Source: Bdellovibrio sp. 22V (GTDB lineage: Bacteria > Bdellovibrionota > Bdellovibrionia > Bdellovibrionales > Bdellovibrionaceae). From it: 64,000 nucleotides of DNA. The position numbers were made by a program, and so were the translations under genes. The notes beneath the pieces are model-generated. The model made no database searches, was not told where the DNA came from, and saw nothing but the letters and a program-made list of their open reading frames with translations. The stretch lies in assembly GCF_030169785.1 (NCBI RefSeq), contig NZ_CP125854.1, forward strand, positions 1,612,001 to 1,676,000, read 5' to 3'. This document shows, piece by piece, positions 24,201 to 32,949 of the stretch (position 1 is the first letter of the stretch; each line of letters opens with the position of its first letter).

Positions 24201-26285
24201 ATGGGAAGTTTCAAATTAACAGCGATTTTATTAACACCGTTTTTTGCAGCCACGTCATTCGCGGAAAGTCAGCTTTCAACGATCACAATTAAAAATCCCG
24301 GCACGAGCGAAATTTCCGATGTCTCGGGGATGGGAGAAATTCCCGTCAAAGAACTGCCGGTATCGGTGAAACTGATTTCGAATGAAACCATGCAAGCGCA
24401 AGGGATTCATCGTCTCGCGGATATCACATTGATTGATGCGTCAGCGACGGACAGTTACACGGCGACAGGGTACTGGGACTATTTGTCTTTGCGCGGATTC
24501 ACTTTGGATAATCGCGGAAATTATCTGCGCGAAGGGCTGCCTATCAATGCCGAGACTTCTATGGGGCTTGATAATAAAGAACGATTAGAGATTCTAAAAG
24601 GGTTGACGGGCGTGCAGACGGGAACAAGTGCCCCTGGCGGTCTTGTGAATTACGTCGTGAAACGTCCGACAAATAAAGACCTGCGTGTTGTACGTAGTGA
24701 ATTGAACGACAAAGGAAACGTTTTAACCGCGGCGGATGTCGGGGGCCGCGTTCAAGGTTTTGAAAATGCGGGTTACCGCATGAATATTGCCTATGAAAAA
24801 CTGGAGCCGCATCTGCGCGATAGTGATGGTTCGCGGGCCTTGGTGAGCCTTGCGAATGATTTGCGCCTCGGTGGTTCTGCGTTGGTGGAAACGGAAATCG
24901 AGTGGTCTCGTCGCTCACAACCAAGTCAAGCGGGCTTCAGTCTTTTGGGGCCGAAGCTGCCGGAGGTTGCAGATCCTTCGTTGAATTTGAACAATCAGGC
25001 GTGGACTCAGCCTGTTGTCTTTACGGGACTGACGGGTTCTGTGAAGTTTTCGCAAACGCTGAGCGAATCGGTGAATTGGAATGTGATTGTTGGTAGTCAG
25101 AACCTCACGACAGACGATCGCTTGGCCTATCCTTATGGATGTTCGGCCGAAAACAATTACGATCGCTACTGTTCGGATGGGACGTTTGACATGTACGATT
25201 ATCGCAGTGAAAACGAACGTCGCGAAATGCACGCCTTAAAAATGACGTTGCAAAAGCAAGCACAGCTTGGTGAGTCCCGCCATCAATTCAGTTTCGGAAT
25301 TTTAGGCACGACGGCGAATGAACGCTTTCAGCGCCAGGCTTATAACTACGCCGGCATCGGCAACGTGCAGGGAACGGGTGTCGGCACGGCCAATGCCACA
25401 TTGAATGATGAAAGCACGAATCGCGATTCACAAAATGCCGAGGCCTCGGTGATGGATGCGGTTTCATTCGGAGCATGGCAAGCGTGGTTGGGACTGCGTT
25501 ATACGTATATTCATCGCGCGAGTGTTAGAACCGATGGATCGCGTGCCGTGGATAACAGTCAAAATTTTGTGATTCCCTGGGGCGCACTTTCATATGATTT
25601 TGAAAAAGTGATGGCGTATATCAGCATGGGCGAAGGTGTTGAGTCGTTCGTTGTTCCGAACAAAGCCGGATACACTCAGCGCGGTGAATTCGTGCCCGAT
25701 GTGATCAGCAGACAAATTGAAATCGGTCTGCGCGGCGGGGAGCAGATCTCTTGGTCGTTGGCGGCTTTTCAAATCAACCGCCCCGTTGTGGAAGATAAAG
25801 CTCCCGACTATAAAGTCGATGGCGAAGCTGTTCACCGCGGCCTCGAAGCACAAGCGACTTTTGCTGGCGGTCGCTGGCAAACGGGAGCTTCTGTTATGTA
25901 TTTGGATGCTCGCCGTGAAGACAGTCAGTTGAATCCGGCTGTGAATGGCAACAAACCTGTTAATGTGCCTCACACGACGTTGCGCGCGAATGTGAATTAT
26001 CAAGTTCCGTCGTTTGCAGGACTCGCTGTGAATTCGCGCGTGTCCTATGAAGGAGAGCGGGCGGTGCTTGCGGATAACAGTATCCTGTTACCGGGCTGGA
26101 CACGTGTCGATGCGGGCGTGTCTTACGAAATGAAATGGGAAGATATTCAAACGCAGTGGCGCTTGTCAGTCGAAAACATCACGGACCAGCGATATTGGCG
26201 TGAAGCTCCTACGCAGTACGGGCATATTTATCTGTATCCGGGGGAAGAGCGCAGCGTGTGGTTGAGTTTGCAAGCGGCGCTTTAA
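24201..26285 (+). CDS. TonB-dependent outer-membrane receptor, predicted thiamin (precursor) importer
   Basis: The ATG at 24201 opens a signal peptide (MGSFKLTAILLTPFFAATSFAES), giving 694 residues, normal for the family. A plug domain (about residues 40-170: E-I-P-V-K-E-L-P-V-S-V, the L-R-G-F block and an E-R-L-E-I-L-K-G segment) is followed by a 22-strand-type barrel ending in W-L-S-L-Q-A-A-L. These receptors move scarce nutrients across the outer membrane using TonB-ExbBD. The layout resembles siderophore receptors, but the TPP riboswitch directly upstream predicts thiamin, a phosphate ester or a precursor as the substrate. It is convergent with the kinase gene (4-base overlap). Confidence 0.95.
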   Translation: MGSFKLTAILLTPFFAATSFAESQLSTITIKNPGTSEISDVSGMGEIPVKELPVSVKLISNETMQAQGIHRLADITLIDASATDSYTATGYWDYLSLRGFTLDNRGNYLREGLPINAETSMGLDNKERLEILKGLTGVQTGTSAPGGLVNYVVKRPTNKDLRVVRSELNDKGNVLTAADVGGRVQGFENAGYRMNIAYEKLEPHLRDSDGSRALVSLANDLRLGGSALVETEIEWSRRSQPSQAGFSLLGPKLPEVADPSLNLNNQAWTQPVVFTGLTGSVKFSQTLSESVNWNVIVGSQNLTTDDRLAYPYGCSAENNYDRYCSDGTFDMYDYRSENERREMHALKMTLQKQAQLGESRHQFSFGILGTTANERFQRQAYNYAGIGNVQGTGVGTANATLNDESTNRDSQNAEASVMDAVSFGAWQAWLGLRYTYIHRASVRTDGSRAVDNSQNFVIPWGALSYDFEKVMAYISMGEGVESFVVPNKAGYTQRGEFVPDVISRQIEIGLRGGEQISWSLAAFQINRPVVEDKAPDYKVDGEAVHRGLEAQATFAGGRWQTGASVMYLDARREDSQLNPAVNGNKPVNVPHTTLRANVNYQVPSFAGLAVNSRVSYEGERAVLADNSILLPGWTRVDAGVSYEMKWEDIQTQWRLSVENITDQRYWREAPTQYGHIYLYPGEERSVWLSLQAAL

Positions 26286-28228
26286 GCCGCTTTGACGACT
26301 TTGTCTTTTTTAAACTCTGTGATGTAAGGAACTTCGATGGACAGGGTCGTACCTTGTCCAACAGTCGAATCCACCCAAACGCGGCCTTGCAGTTCTTCGG
26401 CGGCGACTTTGATGGCGTCCATTCCGACACCGCGACCTGAAATCTCTGTGACTTGGTCGCGTGTTGAAAACTGACTGTCAAAAATATGCTGGATAACTTC
26501 GTGATCCGTTTTCTTGCGTGTGTCGACCATGCGCTTCGCTAATTTTTCGCGAATTTTCACAGGGTCAATACCGCCACCGTCATCTTTGATTTCAATAAAC
26601 AGGGTCGGGTAAGACTTGTCGTGACGAATGCTTACACAAACTTCGACTTGTCCCTCTGCGGGTTTGCCGGCGTTGATGCGTGTATCCGGCACTTCGATAC
26701 CGTGATCGACGGCGTTTCTAAACGCATGCACGAGAGTGGCGAAGAGAGGGTTGTAAATCTCTGGAATGACCATGACCGAGCCGTTATCGATTTTGAGCGG
26801 CGCCATCATTTTGTCGATCTTCTCGGCAAGACGAAGCATGACATCGTTGTACGGCTCTAGGAATTGAGAGACGGGCTCCATCGCGAGTTCCAAAAGAAGT
26901 TCTTGGGCGACGGGGCCTCCGCCGGGAAGAGTTCCGACTTTGCGAGCGATGTCGTTAAGTTTGCTGATCGCGATTTCAATCTGGCGTTCTTCGTTGACCG
27001 CGTTGGAACCCAAAATCTCGCGCGTTTCTTCAAGGAATTTGAAAAAACAATCTTCGATCTCAAAACATTTTGCACGAAGGGCGATAAACGTCGGGTGATG
27101 CCAGCCGTTTTTTAATTCGGCAAGAAGGCCTTCGGCTTGATGACAGGCTTCCGCAACTTCTTTTACAGAGAAAAGAGCCGCGCCCCCTTTGAGGGTATGC
27201 AAGTGGCGGAAAAGAGTTTCCGTGTCATAAGGCTCTTGGTCTTTGGAAACTTCCTCGCGCACGGCGATCATCATGCCTTGCGCTTCTTGGATGAAGCGAT
27301 GGATCTCGCGCTTGCTCTTGATCATGTTGATAATGAGCTTCGCGTGTTCTTTTTCGGTCTCGGCTTGTTTTTGAGCTTCGACAAGAGAAGTAATATCTGA
27401 TGCAACAACCACGACGCCTTCCATCACACCTTCGTTAGAGCGAAGCGGGTGATACTCAAGAGCGATATTGCGACCTTGAGTGTGCGGATAAGTCGCCGGG
27501 CCCAGCGGAGCAAGGTCTTCAAATGGAAGCATTTCCATAAACAGCGTCTGCATCCATTTTTTGAAGCCTTCGACTTTGTTCTCAGGAAGTTTTAAAACAT
27601 CCCAAATAGAGTGACCGTCAGGTTTGCATTCCACCGTGCTTTCACAAGCCTTCGAAGAGACATCCAGAATTTTTCCGTCGGCATTGAAGATAAAGAAACC
27701 TTGGCCCAAGCTGTCGAGCAGGGCGGACATCGTCTGATTAAGACGCGAAAGTTCGCGTGTGCGATCCGCGACCATCTGTTCAAGGTTTTTGCTGTAGTTT
27801 TCAAGCTGAACTTTGGCGTCTTCAAGTGCTTTGATGACGTCTTCTTTTTGTTCAAGTTCGGCGCGGTATTTTTTCTGCAAACGCTCTTCTAAAGTGACGT
27901 CACGCACGAAGACGATCCAGTTTTTGTCGCCCATCGAATCGAAGATGGGCTGCAATGTGATCTGAATTTTTCCTTCGCCGCCTTGGGAAGTTTTGAAGTT
28001 CACTTCCTTATAAGGAGTGGCGTCTGAAATACTGATAATGTCTTTAAGTCCATCGATGGGTTCGCTGAACTCAAAGAGTTCTAAGAATTTCATTCCACGC
28101 GTAATTTTACGCACGGAAAGTCCCGCGACAATGGCCGCCGTTTCATTGCAATAGACAACCTTTTGATCTGAGTTCAGAACAAAAACAGGTTCCAGCAAAG
28201 TGTCGAAGAGGGAGTACTGAATTCTCAT
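26282..28228 (-). CDS. PAS-PAS-Hpt-ATPase hybrid histidine kinase (CheA-like)
   Basis: The 648 residues read: PAS domain (about 1-115), coiled coil (115-165), second PAS (165-285), helix, Hpt domain (about 300-405, phosphorylatable H344 in HTLKGGA), a linker and a CheA-type ATPase (about 440-640). The ATPase shows N505 and D508-H509 in FRNAVDHG, D549-D550-GGG, and G-R-G-V-G-M-D. The CheA P2 and CheW-like domains are absent, so it is probably not part of a receptor array. No transmembrane segment is present. It is translationally coupled to the FecR/Fn3 gene upstream by an ATGA overlap and should phosphorylate a separate receiver. Confidence 0.94.
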   Translation of the reverse strand: MRIQYSLFDTLLEPVFVLNSDQKVVYCNETAAIVAGLSVRKITRGMKFLELFEFSEPIDGLKDIISISDATPYKEVNFKTSQGGEGKIQITLQPIFDSMGDKNWIVFVRDVTLEERLQKKYRAELEQKEDVIKALEDAKVQLENYSKNLEQMVADRTRELSRLNQTMSALLDSLGQGFFIFNADGKILDVSSKACESTVECKPDGHSIWDVLKLPENKVEGFKKWMQTLFMEMLPFEDLAPLGPATYPHTQGRNIALEYHPLRSNEGVMEGVVVVASDITSLVEAQKQAETEKEHAKLIINMIKSKREIHRFIQEAQGMMIAVREEVSKDQEPYDTETLFRHLHTLKGGAALFSVKEVAEACHQAEGLLAELKNGWHHPTFIALRAKCFEIEDCFFKFLEETREILGSNAVNEERQIEIAISKLNDIARKVGTLPGGGPVAQELLLELAMEPVSQFLEPYNDVMLRLAEKIDKMMAPLKIDNGSVMVIPEIYNPLFATLVHAFRNAVDHGIEVPDTRINAGKPAEGQVEVCVSIRHDKSYPTLFIEIKDDGGGIDPVKIREKLAKRMVDTRKKTDHEVIQHIFDSQFSTRDQVTEISGRGVGMDAIKVAAEELQGRVWVDSTVGQGTTLSIEVPYITEFKKDKVVKAA

Positions 28229-30393
28229 TTTACAAACGTCTCATTTTTCTGGTGGTAAAGTGTGAATTCGCGTTTTTCAGCCCACTCTGAAGACTCAGAG
28301 TCGTCTTTTGATTCCGCACGCACACGCCAGTAGATCTTGCCGAGAGGAACGCGGTCTTTGATCAAATAGCGATTGCCAGCCAAAGACTTCGCAATCAATG
28401 TGCGCGAGAAGTCGGCTTTGTCGGAAATTTCAATACGATAAGAAGTCGCGCCTTCGACTTTTTTCCATTCGAGCCAGATGAAAGGTTCCATCTCGGTTTG
28501 CAGGAAGATCGAAGCGTTATTGAATGGCTCCATCAATGACGGCGCGACGAGTGGAGCACGGAACGTATAAAGGACTTCCTCGATATTCGAGAACTCAGTC
28601 AGAGGCTTGTTGTTTTCATCCAAAGCCTGCACGCGCACGTTGTAACGGCCCGGATCATTGAGAGTCAAAGTTCCGCCCAAAGAGCTGTACTCCATTTGTT
28701 GTGGCTGTTTGAACTCTTTCGATGTATCGACTTGCACCAAATAAGATTTTGCAAAAGGAACTTCCGTCCAAGAAATCGGCGTTTCTTTGGGGCCGGGTTG
28801 TTGGCCGATGGCATTGATCGTTTTCAACGGATCTAGAATGATACCGCCGGCAGTGATCTCAATAGTTCCGGTTTCGCTCGGCTCGCTTGTCAGGCCGTTT
28901 AAGCCTTTGGCGAAAACACGATAGAAATATTTACCGGGGCGGTATTGCGACCACTCCACTTGATTTTGATTCACGTCATATTTTTCAGCTTCGGCAAAGC
29001 TCGCATCGCGCGCGATTTGCAGATGATAATTCTTCGTTTGCAAAACAGGTTTCCACGCCAGTTTCGGCGCTTGCGGAGAAGCTGGGTTACGGTCTTTGCC
29101 CGAAGGCGGAGTGAACTCCACTTTCTTGGTGACAAGAACGGGCCGGGCCGGTCTTTCTTCTTTATGCGCAAAAAGATTCAAAGTGAAAGAGACAGGTTCA
29201 GACCACGGTGAAAGTTTCTGACTTTCTGTCTGACCTTGCACACGGACGTAATAAGTTCCTGCAGGAAGCTTGGGGGTAAGTGCTGCCAAAGTATTTGTCT
29301 GTCCTTCTTTAAGAACAGTTTGGAACTCAGGATCTTGCGATACTTGCCATGTGAAAGTTTTTAAAGAAGGTTGGGCTTTCCATTGAACTTCCGTTGTCGT
29401 GGCAAGTTCTTCCTTTGGTTTGACTTTCAATTCAAGATTGATTTGAGCGGCTTGTTGGGGCGTTACGATTTGTGGTCCCGCCAAATGCGTGATGCTCATA
29501 CGTTGTGAAGGCGACGTCAATGAAACGTGGCCATCGCGATCCAAAGCTTTCAAACGCCAGTAGTACGAACCGGGCTCTAAAGGTTCAACAACTTGAGCCT
29601 TCATTTCATTTGTTAATTTAGAAACGGCAATGCTGCTGAAATCCTCGTGCGGAGAAATCTCTAATTCATAACGAGCGACATCACCTTTGGATTGCCATTC
29701 GAAGGGAAGAGGATCGTCAGGATTGATACGCAACCAATTGATGTTGTCTGCTGTTTTAAGGTAAAGCTCGGGCTTTTCCAGTTGTTTGACTTCGCCCTTT
29801 TTAGTGACAGCAACAACGGCGTTCTTCGGAAGCTCCTGCACAGCCTGTTTCTTTTTATCGACGTATTTCACGTCACCGGAAAGCAGTTTCAAGTCGACAG
29901 TGCCACTGTGAGCTTTCTTGAACTGGATTTTAGATTTTTCCGGTGCTTCGGGTTTGGCTTCGAGTTTGAACTCTTCCGTACCGGATTTAATCGTCAATGA
30001 AGCGCCCTTCGCGAGTTCCCCGGTCAAGTTACCGTAACGCAGATCCAAATTCATTTGACCGTTTTTCAAGTTCAACGTGATCAAAGAGTTCGGTTCGATT
30101 TTGATTTGTGTACCGTCTTGAAGTTGAATCGTTGCTTCAGAGCGATCACCAGTGAAAATAGAATCGTTTTGGTAGACGTAGTCTTTGCGGGAAGCGGGCA
30201 CCCAACTGAATGTATCAAGATTTTTACGGCGCACGTCGTTCTGTGAAATCGCTACGTCACCAATAAGCTCCAATTTGCCGTTTACATTCTTCGGAAATAG
30301 CAGAGAGTCGTCGTACAAAAAGTACGAAAACACCATGAGCGCAACCATGGCACAAGCAAAGATGATTTTTTCTGTCTGTCCGAAACGTGACAT
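28225..30393 (-). CDS. Membrane-anchored FecR-domain protein with Fn3-like repeats
   Basis: The 722 residues begin with a single membrane segment (about 9-28), so the rest is extracytoplasmic. Residues 60-200 show a FecR-type domain (the D-R-S-E-A-T-I-Q-L-Q-D-G-T-Q-I block and the repeating N-G-Q-M-N-L-D-L-R-Y-G-N-L strands). From about 215 to the end there are about five fibronectin-type repeats, each with a W or Y-x-L-E/Q-I/V core, an F-x-x region and a P-G-x-Y-Y/F-W/V-R block. It could be a periplasmic sensor or scaffold. It is the first gene of a two-gene operon with the hybrid kinase and may supply its signal; the kinase itself is soluble. Confidence 0.9.
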   Translation of the reverse strand: MSRFGQTEKIIFACAMVALMVFSYFLYDDSLLFPKNVNGKLELIGDVAISQNDVRRKNLDTFSWVPASRKDYVYQNDSIFTGDRSEATIQLQDGTQIKIEPNSLITLNLKNGQMNLDLRYGNLTGELAKGASLTIKSGTEEFKLEAKPEAPEKSKIQFKKAHSGTVDLKLLSGDVKYVDKKKQAVQELPKNAVVAVTKKGEVKQLEKPELYLKTADNINWLRINPDDPLPFEWQSKGDVARYELEISPHEDFSSIAVSKLTNEMKAQVVEPLEPGSYYWRLKALDRDGHVSLTSPSQRMSITHLAGPQIVTPQQAAQINLELKVKPKEELATTTEVQWKAQPSLKTFTWQVSQDPEFQTVLKEGQTNTLAALTPKLPAGTYYVRVQGQTESQKLSPWSEPVSFTLNLFAHKEERPARPVLVTKKVEFTPPSGKDRNPASPQAPKLAWKPVLQTKNYHLQIARDASFAEAEKYDVNQNQVEWSQYRPGKYFYRVFAKGLNGLTSEPSETGTIEITAGGIILDPLKTINAIGQQPGPKETPISWTEVPFAKSYLVQVDTSKEFKQPQQMEYSSLGGTLTLNDPGRYNVRVQALDENNKPLTEFSNIEEVLYTFRAPLVAPSLMEPFNNASIFLQTEMEPFIWLEWKKVEGATSYRIEISDKADFSRTLIAKSLAGNRYLIKDRVPLGKIYWRVRAESKDDSESSEWAEKREFTLYHQKNETFVK

Positions 30394-30506
30394 AACACTC
30401 CTGGATAGTTGGCTTATCGGCTGGAAATAACAGGAGTTTTACGGACCTAAGGCCAACTAAATCAGAATTTCTTTTCGGGTTTCCTGTTAAAAGGCATACT
30501 AAACTC

Positions 30507-32342
30507 GTGAAAAAACGTGGCATATCAATAAGATATAAGATTCTTTTACTCCTCACTTCGTTGCCATTAATTACACTGACAGTGTATTTGGTGCTCGCGC
30601 TGAAAATCTTTGAAGACGACAAGATTGCTTACGTCTTTGATTCTTCCAGCAGTATGTCGGGAACTATGGCGGCTCAAATTAAGACACAGCTTAATGCCGT
30701 GCTCGGAACGACGAAGCCTATCTTTCAAGATTACTTGCAACAACAAAAATTCACGTCGATTTCAGATTCGATCTTCATGAACGAGTTCGCACTTGAGTCG
30801 ATCGTTGTCTTTGAACCTTCAGCGACAGACGCTTACGAGAAAAAAGCGACACTTGAAAAAGTTCCGGAGCAAACGGCCGGAGTTCTTGCTTCGCTGCAAG
30901 CTCAGATGCCAACGTATTTCACGGAAGTCGATGCCGCTCGCCGTGTGGTTAAAGTTCCTTTTAGTGATGATCGTGTTTTCATCATGGAAAAGGTGAGTGA
31001 CGAAACGAAAACGCGCAACACGGTTTTCCTTGTGATCGTGCGTATGAGTGAGGCGTCGGAAATGTTCCGCGCGGCGATGTCGCAAAAAATGTATTTGATC
31101 TCGCAAGACGGCACGGTGTTGTTCGGACCTGATGGAATGCCGGGACGAAAACTGCAAGAGACAGTCAGCCCCACGTTCCTGTCTGGGGCAAAAAGCCAGG
31201 TGGCGCAAGGTGCGGAAACAGATAAAGCCGTGGATGGCACTGAATTGCTGGTGTCTTTCTCGCGCGCGGGTTTCGGTGATTTGACTGTTGTAACGACGGT
31301 CGAAAAAGAAAAAGCTTTGGGTGCCGTGCAGATTTTGATTCGAAAATCTTTGATCTTCTTCGGGATCTTGATTTCCGTGACGGTGATTCTAAGTCTCTTT
31401 GCTTCCAGCGGTCTTACGCAGGCATTGACGCAGCTTTTTGATGCGACAAAAAAAGTGGCTGAAGGGGACTTCAACATTCGCGTGAAAGTACAAAGTAATG
31501 ACGAAGTGGGCAGCCTGGCCGACAATTTCAATTTGATGGCGGCGGAAGTATCGCGTCTTTTGGATCAAACGGCGGAAAAAGCGCGGATGGAGTCAGAGCT
31601 GCAAACCGCAAAGACGGTGCAAGAGACTCTGTTCCCTGAAACGCGCGCGAAGATCGGTCCTTTGGCGATTGCGGGCTATTATGAACCTGCCAGTGAGTGC
31701 GGCGGCGATTGGTGGCATTACTGTCAAATCGGTCAGAAAATTTTCTTGTGGATCGGCGATGCGACAGGGCACGGGGCCCCGGCAGCATTGATCACGAGTG
31801 CCGCGAAATCGGCTTCAACGATTATTGAAAGATTGAATATCTCTCCGGCGAAGGCGTTGGAACTTCTGAATCGTTCTATTTATGACGTGTCTAAAGGGCG
31901 CATCATGATGACGTTCTTCCTGGCGTCCTTCGATTTGGAAACGGGCGAGCTTGTTTATTGTAATGCCTCTCACGAAGCGCCGTTCTTGATTAAGAAAAGC
32001 GAGGGACCGCTTAAGAAAAAAGATTTGATTCCTTTGAATGAGGTGAATAATCCCAGATTGGGACAGGCACGCGATTCCGTGTATCAACAGACAAGTATTC
32101 AGGTAGACGAAGGAGACTCCGTTTTCTTTTATACCGATGGAATTCCAGATATTCAAAACCCTGGAAAAGAAGCCTGGGGTGAGAGAGAATTTATTAAAGC
32201 CTTGATCGCCGCCAACAAAGATTTTCCAGGCGTGAATGATTCCGTAGAACGTTTTGCAGTCAGCTTTCAAGGCCATCGTCAAGGGGCGCCCTTGGTCGAT
32301 GACGTGACCTTTTTTGTGGTCAAACGCGAAGCTCTTAATTAA
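30507..32342 (+). CDS. Membrane-bound SpoIIE/RsbU-type PP2C phosphatase with HAMP domain
   Basis: The 611 residues have a membrane segment at about 10-34, an extracytoplasmic sensor region (35-270), a second membrane segment (278-302), HAMP (303-355), a short coiled coil containing T-V-Q-E-T-L-F-P, and a PP2C/SpoIIE domain (375-608). Metal-binding acidic residues are visible: D401 in ECGGDWW, D418 in IGDATGHG and the terminal D-D-V-T-F. Such enzymes dephosphorylate anti-anti-sigma (STAS) proteins in partner-switch systems. The STAS-like gene follows 32 bases later, which fits. It is divergent from the FecR gene across 113 bases. Confidence 0.94.
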   Translation: MKKRGISIRYKILLLLTSLPLITLTVYLVLALKIFEDDKIAYVFDSSSSMSGTMAAQIKTQLNAVLGTTKPIFQDYLQQQKFTSISDSIFMNEFALESIVVFEPSATDAYEKKATLEKVPEQTAGVLASLQAQMPTYFTEVDAARRVVKVPFSDDRVFIMEKVSDETKTRNTVFLVIVRMSEASEMFRAAMSQKMYLISQDGTVLFGPDGMPGRKLQETVSPTFLSGAKSQVAQGAETDKAVDGTELLVSFSRAGFGDLTVVTTVEKEKALGAVQILIRKSLIFFGILISVTVILSLFASSGLTQALTQLFDATKKVAEGDFNIRVKVQSNDEVGSLADNFNLMAAEVSRLLDQTAEKARMESELQTAKTVQETLFPETRAKIGPLAIAGYYEPASECGGDWWHYCQIGQKIFLWIGDATGHGAPAALITSAAKSASTIIERLNISPAKALELLNRSIYDVSKGRIMMTFFLASFDLETGELVYCNASHEAPFLIKKSEGPLKKKDLIPLNEVNNPRLGQARDSVYQQTSIQVDEGDSVFFYTDGIPDIQNPGKEAWGEREFIKALIAANKDFPGVNDSVERFAVSFQGHRQGAPLVDDVTFFVVKREALN

Positions 32343-32374
32343 ATTTTAATGATTAGATCAGTGAGGAGATAATC

Positions 32375-32845
32375 ATGGGTAAACTTGATGTAAAAATGAA
32401 CAAAGCCGCAGATAAATTGTCCGTGCAAATGGCGGGAACAATTGATGAGGACGTTGATTTTTCTCAGTTTAATTTGACCGGTCATCAAGCGATTGACGTG
32501 GAGTTGGGCGGACTTAAAAGCATCAACTCTTGCGGCATTCGTGAGTGGATCAAATGGATGGGAACAGCGGGACCTGCGCAAATCACATTCACCAATTGCC
32601 CGAAAGTGATCGTGGACCAAATCAACATGGTTGACGGATTTCTTCCTGCATCAGGGAAGGTCATGTCTTTTTATGTTCCTTACTATAATGACGACTCGGG
32701 CTCCGAGAAAAACGTTCTGTTTCGTTTTGGGACAGAGTTCAATGAGGGCTCCGTCACACCTCCAGCCTCCGTTAAAGACGAAGAGGGCAATGAAATGGAG
32801 ATGGACGTGATCGAGTCGAAGTACTTCAAGTTTTTGAAAAAGTAA
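32375..32845 (+). CDS. STAS-like (anti-anti-sigma type) protein
   Basis: The 156-residue protein has a weak STAS-like core (about residues 10-110): V-E-L-G-G-L-K-S-I-N-S-C-G-I-R-E-W at 42-58 matches the SpoIIAA block around its phosphorylated serine (D-S-S-G-L), making S52 the likely phosphosite. The C-terminal 45 residues are acidic. Direct adjacency to a SpoIIE-type phosphatase supports a partner-switch role, with the cognate kinase not evident. The assignment is moderate because overall similarity is low. A GTGAGGAGA site precedes the ATG. Confidence 0.85.
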   Translation: MGKLDVKMNKAADKLSVQMAGTIDEDVDFSQFNLTGHQAIDVELGGLKSINSCGIREWIKWMGTAGPAQITFTNCPKVIVDQINMVDGFLPASGKVMSFYVPYYNDDSGSEKNVLFRFGTEFNEGSVTPPASVKDEEGNEMEMDVIESKYFKFLKK

Positions 32846-32873
32846 TTCACATCAGACAAAGGTCTAGAATAAG

Positions 32874-32904
32874 AAGCGGGAGCTGGATGACAGTCCCGCT
32901 TTTT
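32874..32904 (+). terminator. Intrinsic terminator after the STAS-like gene
   Basis: AAGCGGGA (32874-32881) pairs with TCCCGCTT (32894-32901) around a 12-base loop, with T from 32900 to 32904. It separates the phosphatase-STAS pair from the response regulator gene. Confidence 0.75.
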
Positions 32905-32949
32905 GTCTTTTATTCTTAATAGAAACCGTCTAAGCGCCGAAAAGGAATC

